Source: Aurantimicrobium minutum
Lineage (GTDB): Bacteria; Actinomycetota; Actinomycetes; Actinomycetales; Microbacteriaceae
Reading direction: 5' to 3'
Assembly: GCF_029893825.1 (NCBI RefSeq)
Contig: NZ_JARXXV010000001.1
Coordinates: forward strand, 1,488,001-1,552,000
Length of the DNA stretch: 64,000 bases
Shown: positions 1-8,637 of the stretch, piece after piece
How positions within the stretch are numbered: the stretch's first letter is position 1
How the letters are laid out: each line of letters begins with the position of its first letter
The notes under the pieces: model-generated
Told to the model about the DNA's origin: nothing
Seen by the model: the letters and a program-made list of their open reading frames with translations, nothing else
The model's database searches: none
Made by a program: the position numbers and the translations under genes

Positions 1-1630
1 CTGGAAGCGCACCGTTGCTTCTCAGATGGCGGATGCCAAGGGTCAAACTGCCACCGTGACCGTGAAGGCAACGCCTGCAACAGGCGATGCTGTCGAATTC
101 ACCGCCAGTGGAACAGTCATTACCTTCCGCGGCTTCCTCAATGCGTATGAGGAAAGCACGGATGAAGAGCGCAACGCTCAGGACGCTCAGGCTGAAGCCA
201 AGCTTCCCATCATGACCGAAGGTCAGAAGTTGGTGCTTGCCGATGTCGAGGCCAAGGGCCACGACACCACCCCACCACCTCGTTACACCGAAGCAACGCT
301 GGTGAAGAAGTTGGAAGAGCTCGGCATTGGCCGACCCTCCACCTATGCCTCCATCCTGGGCCTGATCGTGGACCGTGGCTATGTGGTTCCTAAGGGTTCA
401 GCATTTGTTCCTGCGTGGGTTGCGTTCTCCATCGTTCGTCTCATGCAGGAGCACTACTCCGACCTGGTCGACTATGCCTTTACCGCCGAGATGGAAGAAG
501 ATCTCGACAAGATTGCCGGCGGCGAAGGCACCGGTTCCCAGTGGCTGAAGAAGTTCTACTTCGGTGAACCTGGCCACCACGGTCTGCGTGAAATCTTGGA
601 CAACATCGGCGACATTGATCCCCGTGAGCTCAACACCTTCCGTGTGGGAGACAGCGGGGCTGCGATTCGCGTGGGCAAATACGGCCCCTACATCGAGGTG
701 ACCAACCCCGATGCTGCCGAGGATGAGAAGCCTCGCATTGTGAACATTCCTTTGGACCTCGCTCCTGATGAGCTGACCGAAGCGAAGGTGCAAGAACTCA
801 TCGATGCACCGATCGTCACCGACCGTGTTTTGGGAGTGAACCCAGAAAACGGCAAGACAGTCGTGTCAAAGGATGGCCGTTTTGGTCCCTATGTCACCGA
901 GCTTGAGCCCGAACCCGAGATTGCCCTCGATGAGGCAGAGATTGACCCTGCAACCGGTGAGGTTGTCGAGGTCAAAAAGAAGAAGCGCGTGGCTAAGGCT
1001 GAAGTTGTTAAGCCTCGCACCGCGTCACTCTTCAAGAGCATGGATCCTGCCACCGTCGATCTTGAAACCGCTCTCAAGCTACTCAACCTTCCACGCGAAG
1101 TGGGTGCAGATCCTGAGTCGGGCGAGATGATCACTTCACAGAATGGTCGCTACGGTGCTTACCTCAAGAAGGGCACCGACACTCGTTCACTCGAGAATGA
1201 AGACCAGATCTTCGCGATTGATCTAGCCGGAGCACTCGAACTGTTTGCTCAGCCCAAATATGGTGCCCGCAAGGCAGCTAGTGCGATCAAAGAATTCGAT
1301 GCTGACCCTGAAAGTGGCAAGCCCATCAAGATCAAGGATGGTCGCTTCGGCCCCTATGTCACCGATGGCACCACCAACGCGACCATTCCTCGTGGCGAGG
1401 TTCCCGAAGAGATCGACTTCGATCGCGCGGTGGAACTGCTGGCTATCAAGCGCGCCAAGGGACCGGTTGTGCGCAAGAAGGCACCAGCGAAGAAAGCCGC
1501 TGCTAAGAAACCAGCAGCGAAGAAGAACACCAAGAAGGTCGGCGACACCATTGTGGTGAAGAAGGCAGGCGCAAAGAAGGCAGCCACCACCTTGGGCAAG
1601 TCAGGTATTTCTTCCAAGGCCAGCGAGTAG
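1..1630 (+). CDS. topA: DNA topoisomerase I, C-terminal part (5' end outside window)
   Basis: Type IA topoisomerase that relaxes negatively supercoiled DNA. The reading frame is open from base 2, before the first internal ATG, so the gene starts upstream of the window; about 540 residues are visible. The conserved LEELGIGRPSTYA segment marks the end of the type IA core. It is followed by C-terminal DNA-binding repeats, each ending in a G-R-F/Y-G-P/A-Y motif (near bases 880, 1150 and 1345). The protein ends in a Lys/Ala-rich tail typical of actinobacterial TopA. The active-site Tyr lies upstream and cannot be checked. tmk follows after 3 bases, so the two are probably co-transcribed. Confidence 0.97.
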   Translation, partial: WKRTVASQMADAKGQTATVTVKATPATGDAVEFTASGTVITFRGFLNAYEESTDEERNAQDAQAEAKLPIMTEGQKLVLADVEAKGHDTTPPPRYTEATLVKKLEELGIGRPSTYASILGLIVDRGYVVPKGSAFVPAWVAFSIVRLMQEHYSDLVDYAFTAEMEEDLDKIAGGEGTGSQWLKKFYFGEPGHHGLREILDNIGDIDPRELNTFRVGDSGAAIRVGKYGPYIEVTNPDAAEDEKPRIVNIPLDLAPDELTEAKVQELIDAPIVTDRVLGVNPENGKTVVSKDGRFGPYVTELEPEPEIALDEAEIDPATGEVVEVKKKKRVAKAEVVKPRTASLFKSMDPATVDLETALKLLNLPREVGADPESGEMITSQNGRYGAYLKKGTDTRSLENEDQIFAIDLAGALELFAQPKYGARKAASAIKEFDADPESGKPIKIKDGRFGPYVTDGTTNATIPRGEVPEEIDFDRAVELLAIKRAKGPVVRKKAPAKKAAAKKPAAKKNTKKVGDTIVVKKAGAKKAATTLGKSGISSKASE

Positions 1631-1633
1631 CTG

Positions 1634-2254
1634 ATGGCCGGGTTGTTCATCACCTTCGAAGGTGGAGACGGTTCGGGCAAATCCACCCAAGCAGGCCTAC
1701 TTGCCCAGTGGCTCACCGAAACAGGTCGCACTGTCGTGCGCACCCGTGAACCCGGTGGCACCGACGTGGGTGTTGAGGTGCGCAACCTCGTGCTCCACCA
1801 CCGCGGCGAGATTGATCCCCGTGCTGAAGCTCTGCTCTATGCAGCTGACCGTGCTCACCACGTGGCAACCTTGGTGCGCCCTGCGCTTGAGCGCGGTGAC
1901 GTGGTTATCCAAGACCGCTACTTCGATTCATCCGTGGCATATCAAGGCGCTGGCCGCGTGCTGGATTCGAAAGAAATCCGCGACCTCTCCCTGTGGGCAA
2001 CCGATAGCTTGCTGCCAGATGTGACCGTGTTGCTTGATCTCGATGAGAATCTTGCCCGCACGCGTCTGGATGCAGCAGATAAGCCCTTTGATCGTCTAGA
2101 AAACGAGAAGGCAGAGTTTCACGCACGCGTGCGTGCAGGATTCCTTGCCCTAGCTGAGGCAGAGCCTGAACGCTTCTTGGTGCTTGATGCCACCTTGCCC
2201 ATCGAGGAGTTAGCTGCTGCTATTCGATCTCGCGTTGAACAAGAGCTGAGCTAG
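1634..2254 (+). CDS. tmk: thymidylate kinase
   Basis: Phosphorylates dTMP to dTDP in the dTTP pathway. The 206-residue length is normal for the family. The P-loop GGDGSGKST lies at residues 10-18, a REPGGT motif follows near residue 40, and a DRY motif (QDRYFDSSVAYQG) lies near residue 95. The gene starts 3 bases after the topA stop and is followed by holB, the classical actinobacterial topA-tmk-holB order. The ATG at 1634 begins right before the first beta strand, so little extension is possible. Confidence 0.97.
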   Translation: MAGLFITFEGGDGSGKSTQAGLLAQWLTETGRTVVRTREPGGTDVGVEVRNLVLHHRGEIDPRAEALLYAADRAHHVATLVRPALERGDVVIQDRYFDSSVAYQGAGRVLDSKEIRDLSLWATDSLLPDVTVLLDLDENLARTRLDAADKPFDRLENEKAEFHARVRAGFLALAEAEPERFLVLDATLPIEELAAAIRSRVEQELS

Positions 2255-2279
2255 TCAGATTCTTGTCAGCTACTGCCGG

Positions 2280-2285
2280 TAGCCT
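2280..2285 (+). promoter_or_regulatory. -10 box of holB, leaderless geometry
   Basis: TAGCCT ends 6 bases before the holB ATG, so transcription would begin at or next to the start codon. No Shine-Dalgarno sequence precedes the ATG, which supports a leaderless message. No convincing -35 element is visible. Confidence 0.55.
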
Positions 2286-2291
2286 TGAGCT

Positions 2292-3461
2292 ATGAGCGTG
2301 TGGGATGACCTCGTTGGCCAGCAGGAGGCCATTGATGTTTTCCGTGCTGCCTCCCAGGCAGAACTGGCGAGTTCGACCAGTCACGATTCTGCAATGACCC
2401 ATTCCTGGTTGGTAACCGGTCCTCCCGGTTCTGGTCGTTCCAACCTGGCCTATGCTTTCGCTGCGTCGCTGCTGTGTCGCGAGGGCGGGTGTGGCACATG
2501 TGCTGACTGCAAGCAGGTCGCTGCCCGCACCCACCCAGACCTCTCCACGCTCACCACTGAGCGCGTCATCATCTCCATCGATGAAGTTCGTGCGCTGGTG
2601 CAAAGCTCACAGTATTCGCCTGCCGTGGCGCGCTATCGCGTCATTGTGATTGAAGATGCTGACCGCATGGCAGAGCGCACTTCCAACGTCTTACTCAAAG
2701 CACTCGAAGAGCCACCAGAGCGCACGGTGTGGATCTTGTGTGCTCCAAGTGAGGCAGACCTAATTCCCACGATTCGTTCCCGCGTGCGATCAGTGAGATT
2801 GCGCGTGCCCAGTGTTCAGGCAGTTGCCGAGCTCATTACCGCTCGTGATGGTGTGGATGCATCCACTGCAGAACGCGCCGCTCGTCATGCCCAATCACAC
2901 ATCGGCATGGCTCACCGCTTGGCCACCAACCCTGAAGCTGCTGCTCGCCGCGAAGAAACTGTACGCCTGGTGTTGAACATCATGACCGTGCGTGAAGCTG
3001 TGCTTGCCGCAGCCCGCATGATTGAAATTGCCACCGACGATGCCAAGGCACTCACCGATGAGCGAGATGCGGCAGAACTCGAACAGCTGCGCAGATCGAT
3101 GGGTATTGCCGAAGGCGATGCCATCCCCTCCAATATGCGCAGCCAAGTCAAGGGCCTCGAGGAACAGCAGAAGCGCCGTGCCACCCGAAGCTTGCGTGAT
3201 GGACTCGACCGGATTCTGGTCGACTTGCTCTCGGTCTATCGTGACGTGTTGCGCCTGCAATTGGGCGTCAGCGAAGAGCTCATCAACGTGGAGTTCGAGT
3301 CAGAGCTGCGTGCAGCTGCCGCTGCTCGCTCAAGCGAGGACACCCTCGCCACCATGGAAGCCATTGGTGAGGCTCGGAGTCGTATTGATTCGAACGTGGC
3401 ACCGGCGCTTGCGATGGAAGCTGTGCTCATACGCGCTTCGCGTTCTGAAGTATCTGCATGA
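2292..3461 (+). CDS. holB: DNA polymerase III delta' subunit (clamp loader)
   Basis: Subunit of the replicative clamp loader, 389 residues. An AAA+ fold is indicated by a P-loop-like GPPGSGRSN at residues 43-51; Arg replaces the catalytic Lys, as expected of the non-hydrolysing delta' subunit. Four cysteines at residues 62, 67, 70 and 73 form the zinc module of DnaX/delta' proteins, and an SRVRS-type segment follows near residue 165. The last codons overlap the next gene in an ATGA junction, implying translational coupling to the peptidase-like gene. Confidence 0.95.
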   Translation: MSVWDDLVGQQEAIDVFRAASQAELASSTSHDSAMTHSWLVTGPPGSGRSNLAYAFAASLLCREGGCGTCADCKQVAARTHPDLSTLTTERVIISIDEVRALVQSSQYSPAVARYRVIVIEDADRMAERTSNVLLKALEEPPERTVWILCAPSEADLIPTIRSRVRSVRLRVPSVQAVAELITARDGVDASTAERAARHAQSHIGMAHRLATNPEAAARREETVRLVLNIMTVREAVLAAARMIEIATDDAKALTDERDAAELEQLRRSMGIAEGDAIPSNMRSQVKGLEEQQKRRATRSLRDGLDRILVDLLSVYRDVLRLQLGVSEELINVEFESELRAAAAARSSEDTLATMEAIGEARSRIDSNVAPALAMEAVLIRASRSEVSA

Positions 3462-4975
3462 AAAGAACATCACTCCTTCGCGCCCTCGTAGCGGCAGTAG
3501 TTGTCACAACGTTGAGTGCCTGCTCGGCAGCTGTCGTTCCTGAGCCGTCCAAAGCACCTGAAGTAGTACCTGCAGAGCTTCAGTCTTTCTATGAGCAAAG
3601 CCTGGACTGGACTGACTGTCATGACGGCATGCAGTGTGCTTCGGCAACGGCACCACTGGACTGGGCACAACCCACGGGAGAAACCATCTCGTTGGCCCTT
3701 GTTCGCCATCAGGCCACTGGGTCGAACAAGCTGGGTTCTCTGTTTGTGAACCCAGGTGGCCCAGGAGCTTCCGGAGTGAACTTCATTGCCAATTCGCTGG
3801 ATTATGCGGTCAGCGGTGCGGTGCAAAAGAACTATGACGTGATTGGTTTTGATCCTCGAGGGGTGGGTGCTTCCACCGCCGTGGTGTGTGTGGACACCCC
3901 TGCACAACTCGATGAGTATCTCTTTGCTCCTTTCGTTTCCGCCAGAAATACTCCTGAGTGGTTTAACGAGCGGCAGATGAGTAGTGAATCATTTGCTCAG
4001 GGCTGTGCAGAGCACACCGGTGACCTCTTGGCCCATGTCGACACCGTGAGCGCAGCTCACGACCTCGACATGCTGCGAGCTGTGGTGGGGGATCGGGAAC
4101 TGAACTACCTCGGCTACTCCTATGGCACCTTGCTGGGTGCAATTTATGCCGAAAACTTCCCTGGCAACGTGGGCCGCATGGTGCTCGATGGAGCGTTGGA
4201 TCCTGCCTCGAGCAGTTTTGATGTGAACCTGACCCAATCAGTGGGCTTTGAGAATGCGCTGCGCGCCTATCTCGCCGACTGCCTTGCTGGCTCCGATTGT
4301 CCATTCACGGGATCAGTGGATTCTGCAATGGCGCAGGTAGGAGATCTCCTGGCTGGTTTGGAAAGCTCACCCCTGACGGCCTCAGATGGTCGCGTGCTGG
4401 GAGCCGATGCCATGCTCACCGCCATCATTGCTCCGCTCTATGACAAAGAAGCATGGAGCTTCTTGACCAAGGTGTTTGCTGGGGTCAATGACGGGGATGC
4501 CGACTATGCCTATGGCGCAGTTGATTGGTATTACAACCGCAATGACGATGGCACCTATGCCGATAACTCAACCGAGGCATTCATTGCCATCAACTGCTTG
4601 GACTACCCCGTTTCCTCTGACCCGGCGCAGTGGAAAGCAGATGCCCAGAAGCTGGTCGAGAAAGCGCCGATCATTGGCCCCTACATGTCCTATGGCGATC
4701 AGCTGTGCTCCGCCTGGCCCTACAAAGCCGTAATGAAACCAGGAAAGGTCAGCGCCAAGGGAGCTGGCGACATCCTGGTTGTGGGAACAACCGGAGACCC
4801 AGCAACTCCCTATGCCTGGGCACAGGCATTGGCAAAAGAGCTGGAGGGTGGTCACCTTGTTACCTACAACGGTGAAGGTCACACGGCCTATAACAAGTCC
4901 AACGCCTGCGTGAATAACGCCGTGGACGGGTTCTTGCTCAGAGGAAAAGTTCCGGCAACAGATCCCAAGTGCTAG
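3458..4975 (+). CDS. secreted alpha/beta-hydrolase lipoprotein, tripeptidyl-aminopeptidase (TAP) type
   Basis: A 505-residue exported hydrolase of the SlpD/SlpE/TAP family, which removes short peptides from substrate N termini. A signal peptide ends in a lipobox, LSAC, with Cys22 as the predicted lipidated residue. The catalytic triad is visible: Ser221 in GYSYG, Asp447 in GDPATP and His475 in GEGHTAY. The C-terminal part around the Asp and His matches the TAP-like domain. It overlaps holB by 4 bases and its stop codon overlaps that of the convergent M56 gene. The substrate is not known; peptide uptake or scavenging is an inference. Confidence 0.88.
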   Translation: MKRTSLLRALVAAVVVTTLSACSAAVVPEPSKAPEVVPAELQSFYEQSLDWTDCHDGMQCASATAPLDWAQPTGETISLALVRHQATGSNKLGSLFVNPGGPGASGVNFIANSLDYAVSGAVQKNYDVIGFDPRGVGASTAVVCVDTPAQLDEYLFAPFVSARNTPEWFNERQMSSESFAQGCAEHTGDLLAHVDTVSAAHDLDMLRAVVGDRELNYLGYSYGTLLGAIYAENFPGNVGRMVLDGALDPASSSFDVNLTQSVGFENALRAYLADCLAGSDCPFTGSVDSAMAQVGDLLAGLESSPLTASDGRVLGADAMLTAIIAPLYDKEAWSFLTKVFAGVNDGDADYAYGAVDWYYNRNDDGTYADNSTEAFIAINCLDYPVSSDPAQWKADAQKLVEKAPIIGPYMSYGDQLCSAWPYKAVMKPGKVSAKGAGDILVVGTTGDPATPYAWAQALAKELEGGHLVTYNGEGHTAYNKSNACVNNAVDGFLLRGKVPATDPKC

Positions 4976-5739
4976 GCCTCGAGCCTGGCTACACGTTCGT
5001 CGATGAGCGGGCTTGAACCAAAGCACGCGCGCAGTGCCTGAGCAACAGTCTGCTTGGAGAACTTCTGTGCTGCGGCATCGTCGGCAAGAAGCTCGGTTGT
5101 GATGCGAGTGGCCTGAGCCATCTGCTCGCTGGCGGAGAAGCCGGGGGCAACTGCCATGGCTAAAGCGCCAGCAGCGCGGATGATTCCGTGGCGTTGGTCA
5201 AGGTGTGCTTGTTCATGGGCGAGGGCAGCATGGAGCAGCTCGGGATTGAGGGTGTTGTTCAGATGCGTGCTCAGCAGGATGTAGCGGGCACTGGGAACGG
5301 CCATGAGAAGTGGTTGGTCACTGACCACCAGCGCAACTGCATGGCCGTTGATGGTGCTCACCCCTGTGCTGGGGACGACGAGCGCAATACGTTGCGCCAT
5401 CTCGTCTCGAGCAGACTTCAGTTCACTCAGAGCTGCAATGAATCTAAATGCCAATATGCCCAGGGCACCCAGTGCAACCCAGCCGAACACATTGATCAAG
5501 ATGGGAACAAAAATACTTGAGGTGAAATCCTCTTCACTATGTTGCGCAACCGCAAGAGCTATGAGTCCCACCAGTGCGCTCAGCAACGAAAGCGCTGCCA
5601 CGGAAAGCGAGATGAGCCAAGCTGTGAGAACGAATCCTGGTCGTTTGCTCACCAGTGCTGGCTCGGCGAGCAGACGCGGAACAAAAAGTGAAATTGCCGC
5701 ATAGGCGGCAAACAAGATTGCGATCGTGCGCAGATCCAT
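4972..5739 (-). CDS. M56-family (BlaR1-like) membrane metallopeptidase
   Basis: A 255-residue integral membrane protease, partner of the BlaI-type repressor encoded 4 bases upstream. Hydrophobic segments lie near residues 5-25, 38-65 and 80-105. The zinc site HEQAH (HExxH) sits near residue 180 in LAHEQAHLDQRHG. By analogy with BlaR1/MecR1 it would sense an extracytoplasmic cue and trigger repressor loss. There is no penicillin-binding sensor domain, so beta-lactam sensing is unlikely. The divergent copper genes suggest a metal-related signal, but that is inference. Its stop codon shares the CTAG tetranucleotide with the convergent gene. Confidence 0.9.
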   Translation of the reverse strand: MDLRTIAILFAAYAAISLFVPRLLAEPALVSKRPGFVLTAWLISLSVAALSLLSALVGLIALAVAQHSEEDFTSSIFVPILINVFGWVALGALGILAFRFIAALSELKSARDEMAQRIALVVPSTGVSTINGHAVALVVSDQPLLMAVPSARYILLSTHLNNTLNPELLHAALAHEQAHLDQRHGIIRAAGALAMAVAPGFSASEQMAQATRITTELLADDAAAQKFSKQTVAQALRACFGSSPLIDERVARLEA

Positions 5740-5743
5740 GACC

Positions 5744-6106
5744 CTAGTTGGAGCTGTCTATAGCTTTACGCAAAAACGCACGGTCTTCTTCTGAGAGCGA
5801 TCCAGCGAAGTGAAGCAGGGCAGCAACTTGGTCATCGGCGCTCTGCAGTGCAGAGGTCATGGTGTTGGCAACGTGGTCGATGCGTGACTGAGTTGCTGCG
5901 AAAGTTTGACTGCGGCCCCCAGCAGAGTTCTTGGTGACAAGTCCCTTGACGGTCATTCGATCCAGCACGGTGATGAGGGTGGTGATGGCGGGGACGTTGT
6001 CGGTGAACTGTGCTTGCACCTCTTTGGCGGTGAGTGCTTCGCTTGTGCGCCAGAGGATATTCATGATGTCTGACTCGAGTTCACCTCGGTTACGACTGGG
6101 GGTCAT
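5744..6106 (-). CDS. BlaI/MecI/CopY-family transcriptional repressor
   Basis: A 120-residue winged-helix repressor. The segment RNRGELESDIMNILWR and the recognition-helix region VPAITTLITVLDRMTVKGLVTK are typical of the BlaI family. I chose the ATG at 6106 because TTGGAG lies 5-8 bases before it; the GTG at 6112 would sit on top of that Shine-Dalgarno. No CopY-type cysteine hook is present at the C terminus, so direct copper binding is not evident. Release may depend on the M56 protease encoded next. It probably binds the two palindromes at 6125-6168 and represses both divergent units. Confidence 0.92.
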   Translation of the reverse strand: MTPSRNRGELESDIMNILWRTSEALTAKEVQAQFTDNVPAITTLITVLDRMTVKGLVTKNSAGGRSQTFAATQSRIDHVANTMTSALQSADDQVAALLHFAGSLSEEDRAFLRKAIDSSN

Positions 6107-6124
6107 GAGCACTCCAAGGTTGTG

Positions 6125-6143
6125 ATTCTACAAAACGTAGAAT
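6125..6143. promoter_or_regulatory. BlaI-type operator 1, overlapping the blaI -10 box
   Basis: TTCTAC, 5 bases, GTAGAA (6126-6142), extended by A and T on the outside. The left arm contains, on the minus strand, TAGAAT (6130 to 6125), a good -10 box for the repressor gene. It is one of two identical-format palindromes spaced 25 bp apart. Confidence 0.75.
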
Positions 6144-6150
6144 AGTGTTG

Positions 6151-6168
6151 TTCTACGTTACGTAGAAT
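6151..6168. promoter_or_regulatory. BlaI-type operator 2, overlapping the copper-gene -10 box
   Basis: TTCTAC, GTTAC, GTAGAA (6151-6167), a perfect 17-bp palindrome. The right arm contains TAGAAT at 6163-6168 on the plus strand, positioned as the -10 box for the PCu(A)C gene. A repressor dimer here would directly block RNA polymerase. Confidence 0.75.
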
Positions 6169-6189
6169 ACACCAAACAAAGGAATTGAA

Positions 6190-6696
6190 GTGAAGAACTC
6201 AACTTCCGCAACTCAGCGCGGATTCTCACTCGTCGTCGTTGCCATCGCTGCACTCGCGCTAGTGGGATGTGCACCAGCCGCGCCAGAGCCTGTTACCCCC
6301 ACTGCGACCGATGTGTGGATCAAGGCTGTTCCTGAGCTCATGGATGGCATGGCCATGACCGGTGTATTCATGACACTGGAAAACCCAACAGAAGCAGACA
6401 TCGAGCTCGTGGGTGCGAAGAACACCACCGAAGGTCTCACCGAGACAGCTATGGAAATCCACGAAGTGGTCAAGGGCGACGACGGTGAAATGAAGATGCA
6501 GATGGTTGAAGGTGGCATTGTCATTCCTGCCAAGGAATCTGTCACCCTCAAGCCAGGCGGCTACCACGTGATGTATTGGGATCTGCTCAAGCCCATTCCA
6601 GTAGGAAGCCACGTCACCCTGACCCTTGAGTTCTCCAACGGAACAACTCTGGATGTTGACGCCGTTGCACGCGACATCTCTACCTACGCAGGCTAA
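6190..6696 (+). CDS. PCu(A)C-family copper chaperone, lipoprotein
   Basis: A 168-residue extracytoplasmic Cu(I) chaperone. The GTG start is preceded by AAAGGA. The N terminus is a signal peptide with a lipobox-like LVGC near residue 27. The family signature, one His plus Met/His ligands, is represented by the MEIHEV segment, the Met-rich MKMQMVEGG stretch and the later KPGGYHVMYWDL segment. It probably passes copper to cytochrome c oxidase assembly or to other exported cuproenzymes. It heads an operon with DyP peroxidase and CopC. Confidence 0.9.
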   Translation: MKNSTSATQRGFSLVVVAIAALALVGCAPAAPEPVTPTATDVWIKAVPELMDGMAMTGVFMTLENPTEADIELVGAKNTTEGLTETAMEIHEVVKGDDGEMKMQMVEGGIVIPAKESVTLKPGGYHVMYWDLLKPIPVGSHVTLTLEFSNGTTLDVDAVARDISTYAG

Positions 6697-6741
6697 ATAA
6701 GTTCACACCGAGCTTTCAACAGAGTTCAACAGGATAGAGAA

Positions 6742-7998
6742 ATGACACACACACCAGCAGAAGCACAGGCCGAAACTGAAGTCACTCGACGTGGTTTCCT
6801 GGCTTCTGCTGGCGTCGTTTCTAGTTACGTAGCAGCGGGGGTTGCCGGTTTTGCTGGTGGTGCTGTTACTGCTTCGGCAGTCTCGGCTAGCTCGTTGTGC
6901 ACACAGTCACAACTGCGTGCACAGGAACAAGCAGCAACCATTCCTTTCTTTGGGGATTACCAAGCCGGCATCATGACGCCGCTGCAGGCCTATGGCACCT
7001 ATATGGCCTTCAACCTCAAATCCTCAACTGGAATTGATCAGGCTCGCTCGATGATGCAGCTGCTCACTGACGATGCAGCGAGGCTTGCTGTGGGCAAGCC
7101 CACACTTCCAGATGGTGACCCCTATCTGGCAACCGAACCTGCACGTTTGACCTCAACCTTTGGTTTCGGTCCAGGCTTCTTCTCCAAGCTCGGCTTGGCC
7201 GGCAAAATGCCTGTTGGCTTTGGTGAGCTTCCAGCGTTTAGCATCGACAAACTACAGCCCGAATACAGCGGTGGTGACCTCGTCATTCACGTGGGGGCTG
7301 ATAACCCCCTCACTGTCGCCCACGCTGCACGTCAGCTCACTCGCACGGCGAATACTTTCGCCACACCACTGTGGTCACAGACAGGGTTCAACCGGCCACA
7401 ATATGGTGAGCCCACCGACCAGACCGGGCGTAATCTGTTCGGCCAAGTTGATGGCACCGTCAATCCACGGTCTGCCCAAGAATTCGATGCTCAGGTGTGG
7501 GCATCATCTGGACCACGGTGGTTCCATGATGGAACCTGCCTTGTCATTCGTCGTATTCAGATGGATTTTGCCGGCTGGGACAAATTGGACGACACCAAAA
7601 AAGAAGCGTCCATGGGTCGTCGCCTGAGCAACGGGGCACCGCTGACAGGAACTTCAGAATTTGATAAGCCTGATCTCGAAGCTAAGAATGCTCACGGCCT
7701 GTCCGTCATTCCTGCTTTTGCTCATGTTCGCAGGGCAAATACAGGCAAGGACACCGAGAAGTTCTTGCGCAGACCCCTGAACTATGAAGACGGACTTCTG
7801 CCTTCTGGAGAGCCCAACGCTGGCCTGATCTTCGCCGCCTACATGGCGGATATTCAGAAACAGTTCGTTCCGGTTCAGCAACGTTTGGCAGACTTAGATT
7901 TATTGAACACTTGGATCACACCAATAGGTTCAGCTGTGTTTGCTCTTCCACCCGGCGCTCGCCGTGGCGGCTACATAGGAGAAGGACTACTCGGATGA
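6742..7998 (+). CDS. Dyp-type haem peroxidase, Tat-exported
   Basis: A 418-residue dye-decolourising peroxidase of the EfeB/DtpA type. A twin-arginine signal is visible at residues 15-20 (TRRGFL), so the folded haem protein is exported. The catalytic GxxDG motif is GQVDG with Asp237, and the proximal haem ligand is His328 in FAHVRRAN. Its position between a PCu(A)C chaperone and CopC resembles Streptomyces clusters in which DtpA works with copper chaperones; an EfeB-type iron role is less likely because no efeU or efeO is present. The stop overlaps the copC start (ATGA). Confidence 0.93.
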   Translation: MTHTPAEAQAETEVTRRGFLASAGVVSSYVAAGVAGFAGGAVTASAVSASSLCTQSQLRAQEQAATIPFFGDYQAGIMTPLQAYGTYMAFNLKSSTGIDQARSMMQLLTDDAARLAVGKPTLPDGDPYLATEPARLTSTFGFGPGFFSKLGLAGKMPVGFGELPAFSIDKLQPEYSGGDLVIHVGADNPLTVAHAARQLTRTANTFATPLWSQTGFNRPQYGEPTDQTGRNLFGQVDGTVNPRSAQEFDAQVWASSGPRWFHDGTCLVIRRIQMDFAGWDKLDDTKKEASMGRRLSNGAPLTGTSEFDKPDLEAKNAHGLSVIPAFAHVRRANTGKDTEKFLRRPLNYEDGLLPSGEPNAGLIFAAYMADIQKQFVPVQQRLADLDLLNTWITPIGSAVFALPPGARRGGYIGEGLLG

Positions 7999-8594
7999 TT
8001 CGTCGTATTGGTGCAGCTCTTGTTGCTCTCGTATTTGCAGTGGGTTTCTCATGTGGCACTGCCCAGATGGCTTCAGCACACTCTGACTCATTCCAGTCAG
8101 TTCCCGCCGATGACTCGACCGTCACAACTCCGGTGACCGAGATTCAGTTCACCTTCGTTGAGCCTGTCAATGCCGAGCTTTCACCACCCGAGGTGGTTTT
8201 GGTCAACCAAGACGGCATTGCTGCCGAGCTTGGTGCCCCCATTCTTGATGAAACCGGGGCAACAATGACCGTCCAGATTCTTTCGGGTGCACTGCCTAAC
8301 GGTGACTACACCGCCAGCTACCGCATCGTTTCCCAAGATGGACACCCTGCTTCTGGCGAGCTGTTCTTTGCTGTTGAAGGATCCGATGCCCCTGCCCTCG
8401 TTGCAGCAGATGCCGATGCTGACACGGATGCCATCGCAGAAGCAGACTCCGATGTGATGGTTACCTCGAGTGGTTCCGGTAATGACACACAGCTTCAGCT
8501 GGTGCTGGGCTTGAGTGCTGCAGGTGCTGTGGTTCTAGCTGGTGTGCTGGTTCTGGTGTCTTTGCGCCGCCGCCGCAACTCGCAGGCAAAGTAG
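7995..8594 (+). CDS. copC: CopC-domain copper-binding protein with C-terminal membrane anchor
   Basis: A 199-residue exported copper-binding protein. I start it at the ATG overlapping the DyP stop, because a Sec signal follows directly and ends ASA before His29. A mature N-terminal His is the CopC Cu(II) ligand; a second conserved His lies near residue 117 in GHPASG. An acidic Asp/Ala linker (DADADTDA) leads to a transmembrane helix and an Arg-rich cytoplasmic end, giving the topology of YcnJ/CopC-like actinobacterial proteins. No CopD membrane domain is attached. It is the last gene of the copper operon. Confidence 0.9.
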   Translation: MIRRIGAALVALVFAVGFSCGTAQMASAHSDSFQSVPADDSTVTTPVTEIQFTFVEPVNAELSPPEVVLVNQDGIAAELGAPILDETGATMTVQILSGALPNGDYTASYRIVSQDGHPASGELFFAVEGSDAPALVAADADADTDAIAEADSDVMVTSSGSGNDTQLQLVLGLSAAGAVVLAGVLVLVSLRRRRNSQAK

Positions 8595-8637
8595 CGAACT
8601 ACTAAGCTTGACAACTGTTCCGCATCTTGCGGTTCGC

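Noticed and set aside
1470-1600. Lys/Ala-rich repeats at the end of topA as a DNA repeat element
   Set aside because: They are the usual lysine-rich tail of actinobacterial TopA, encoded with normal codon variation.
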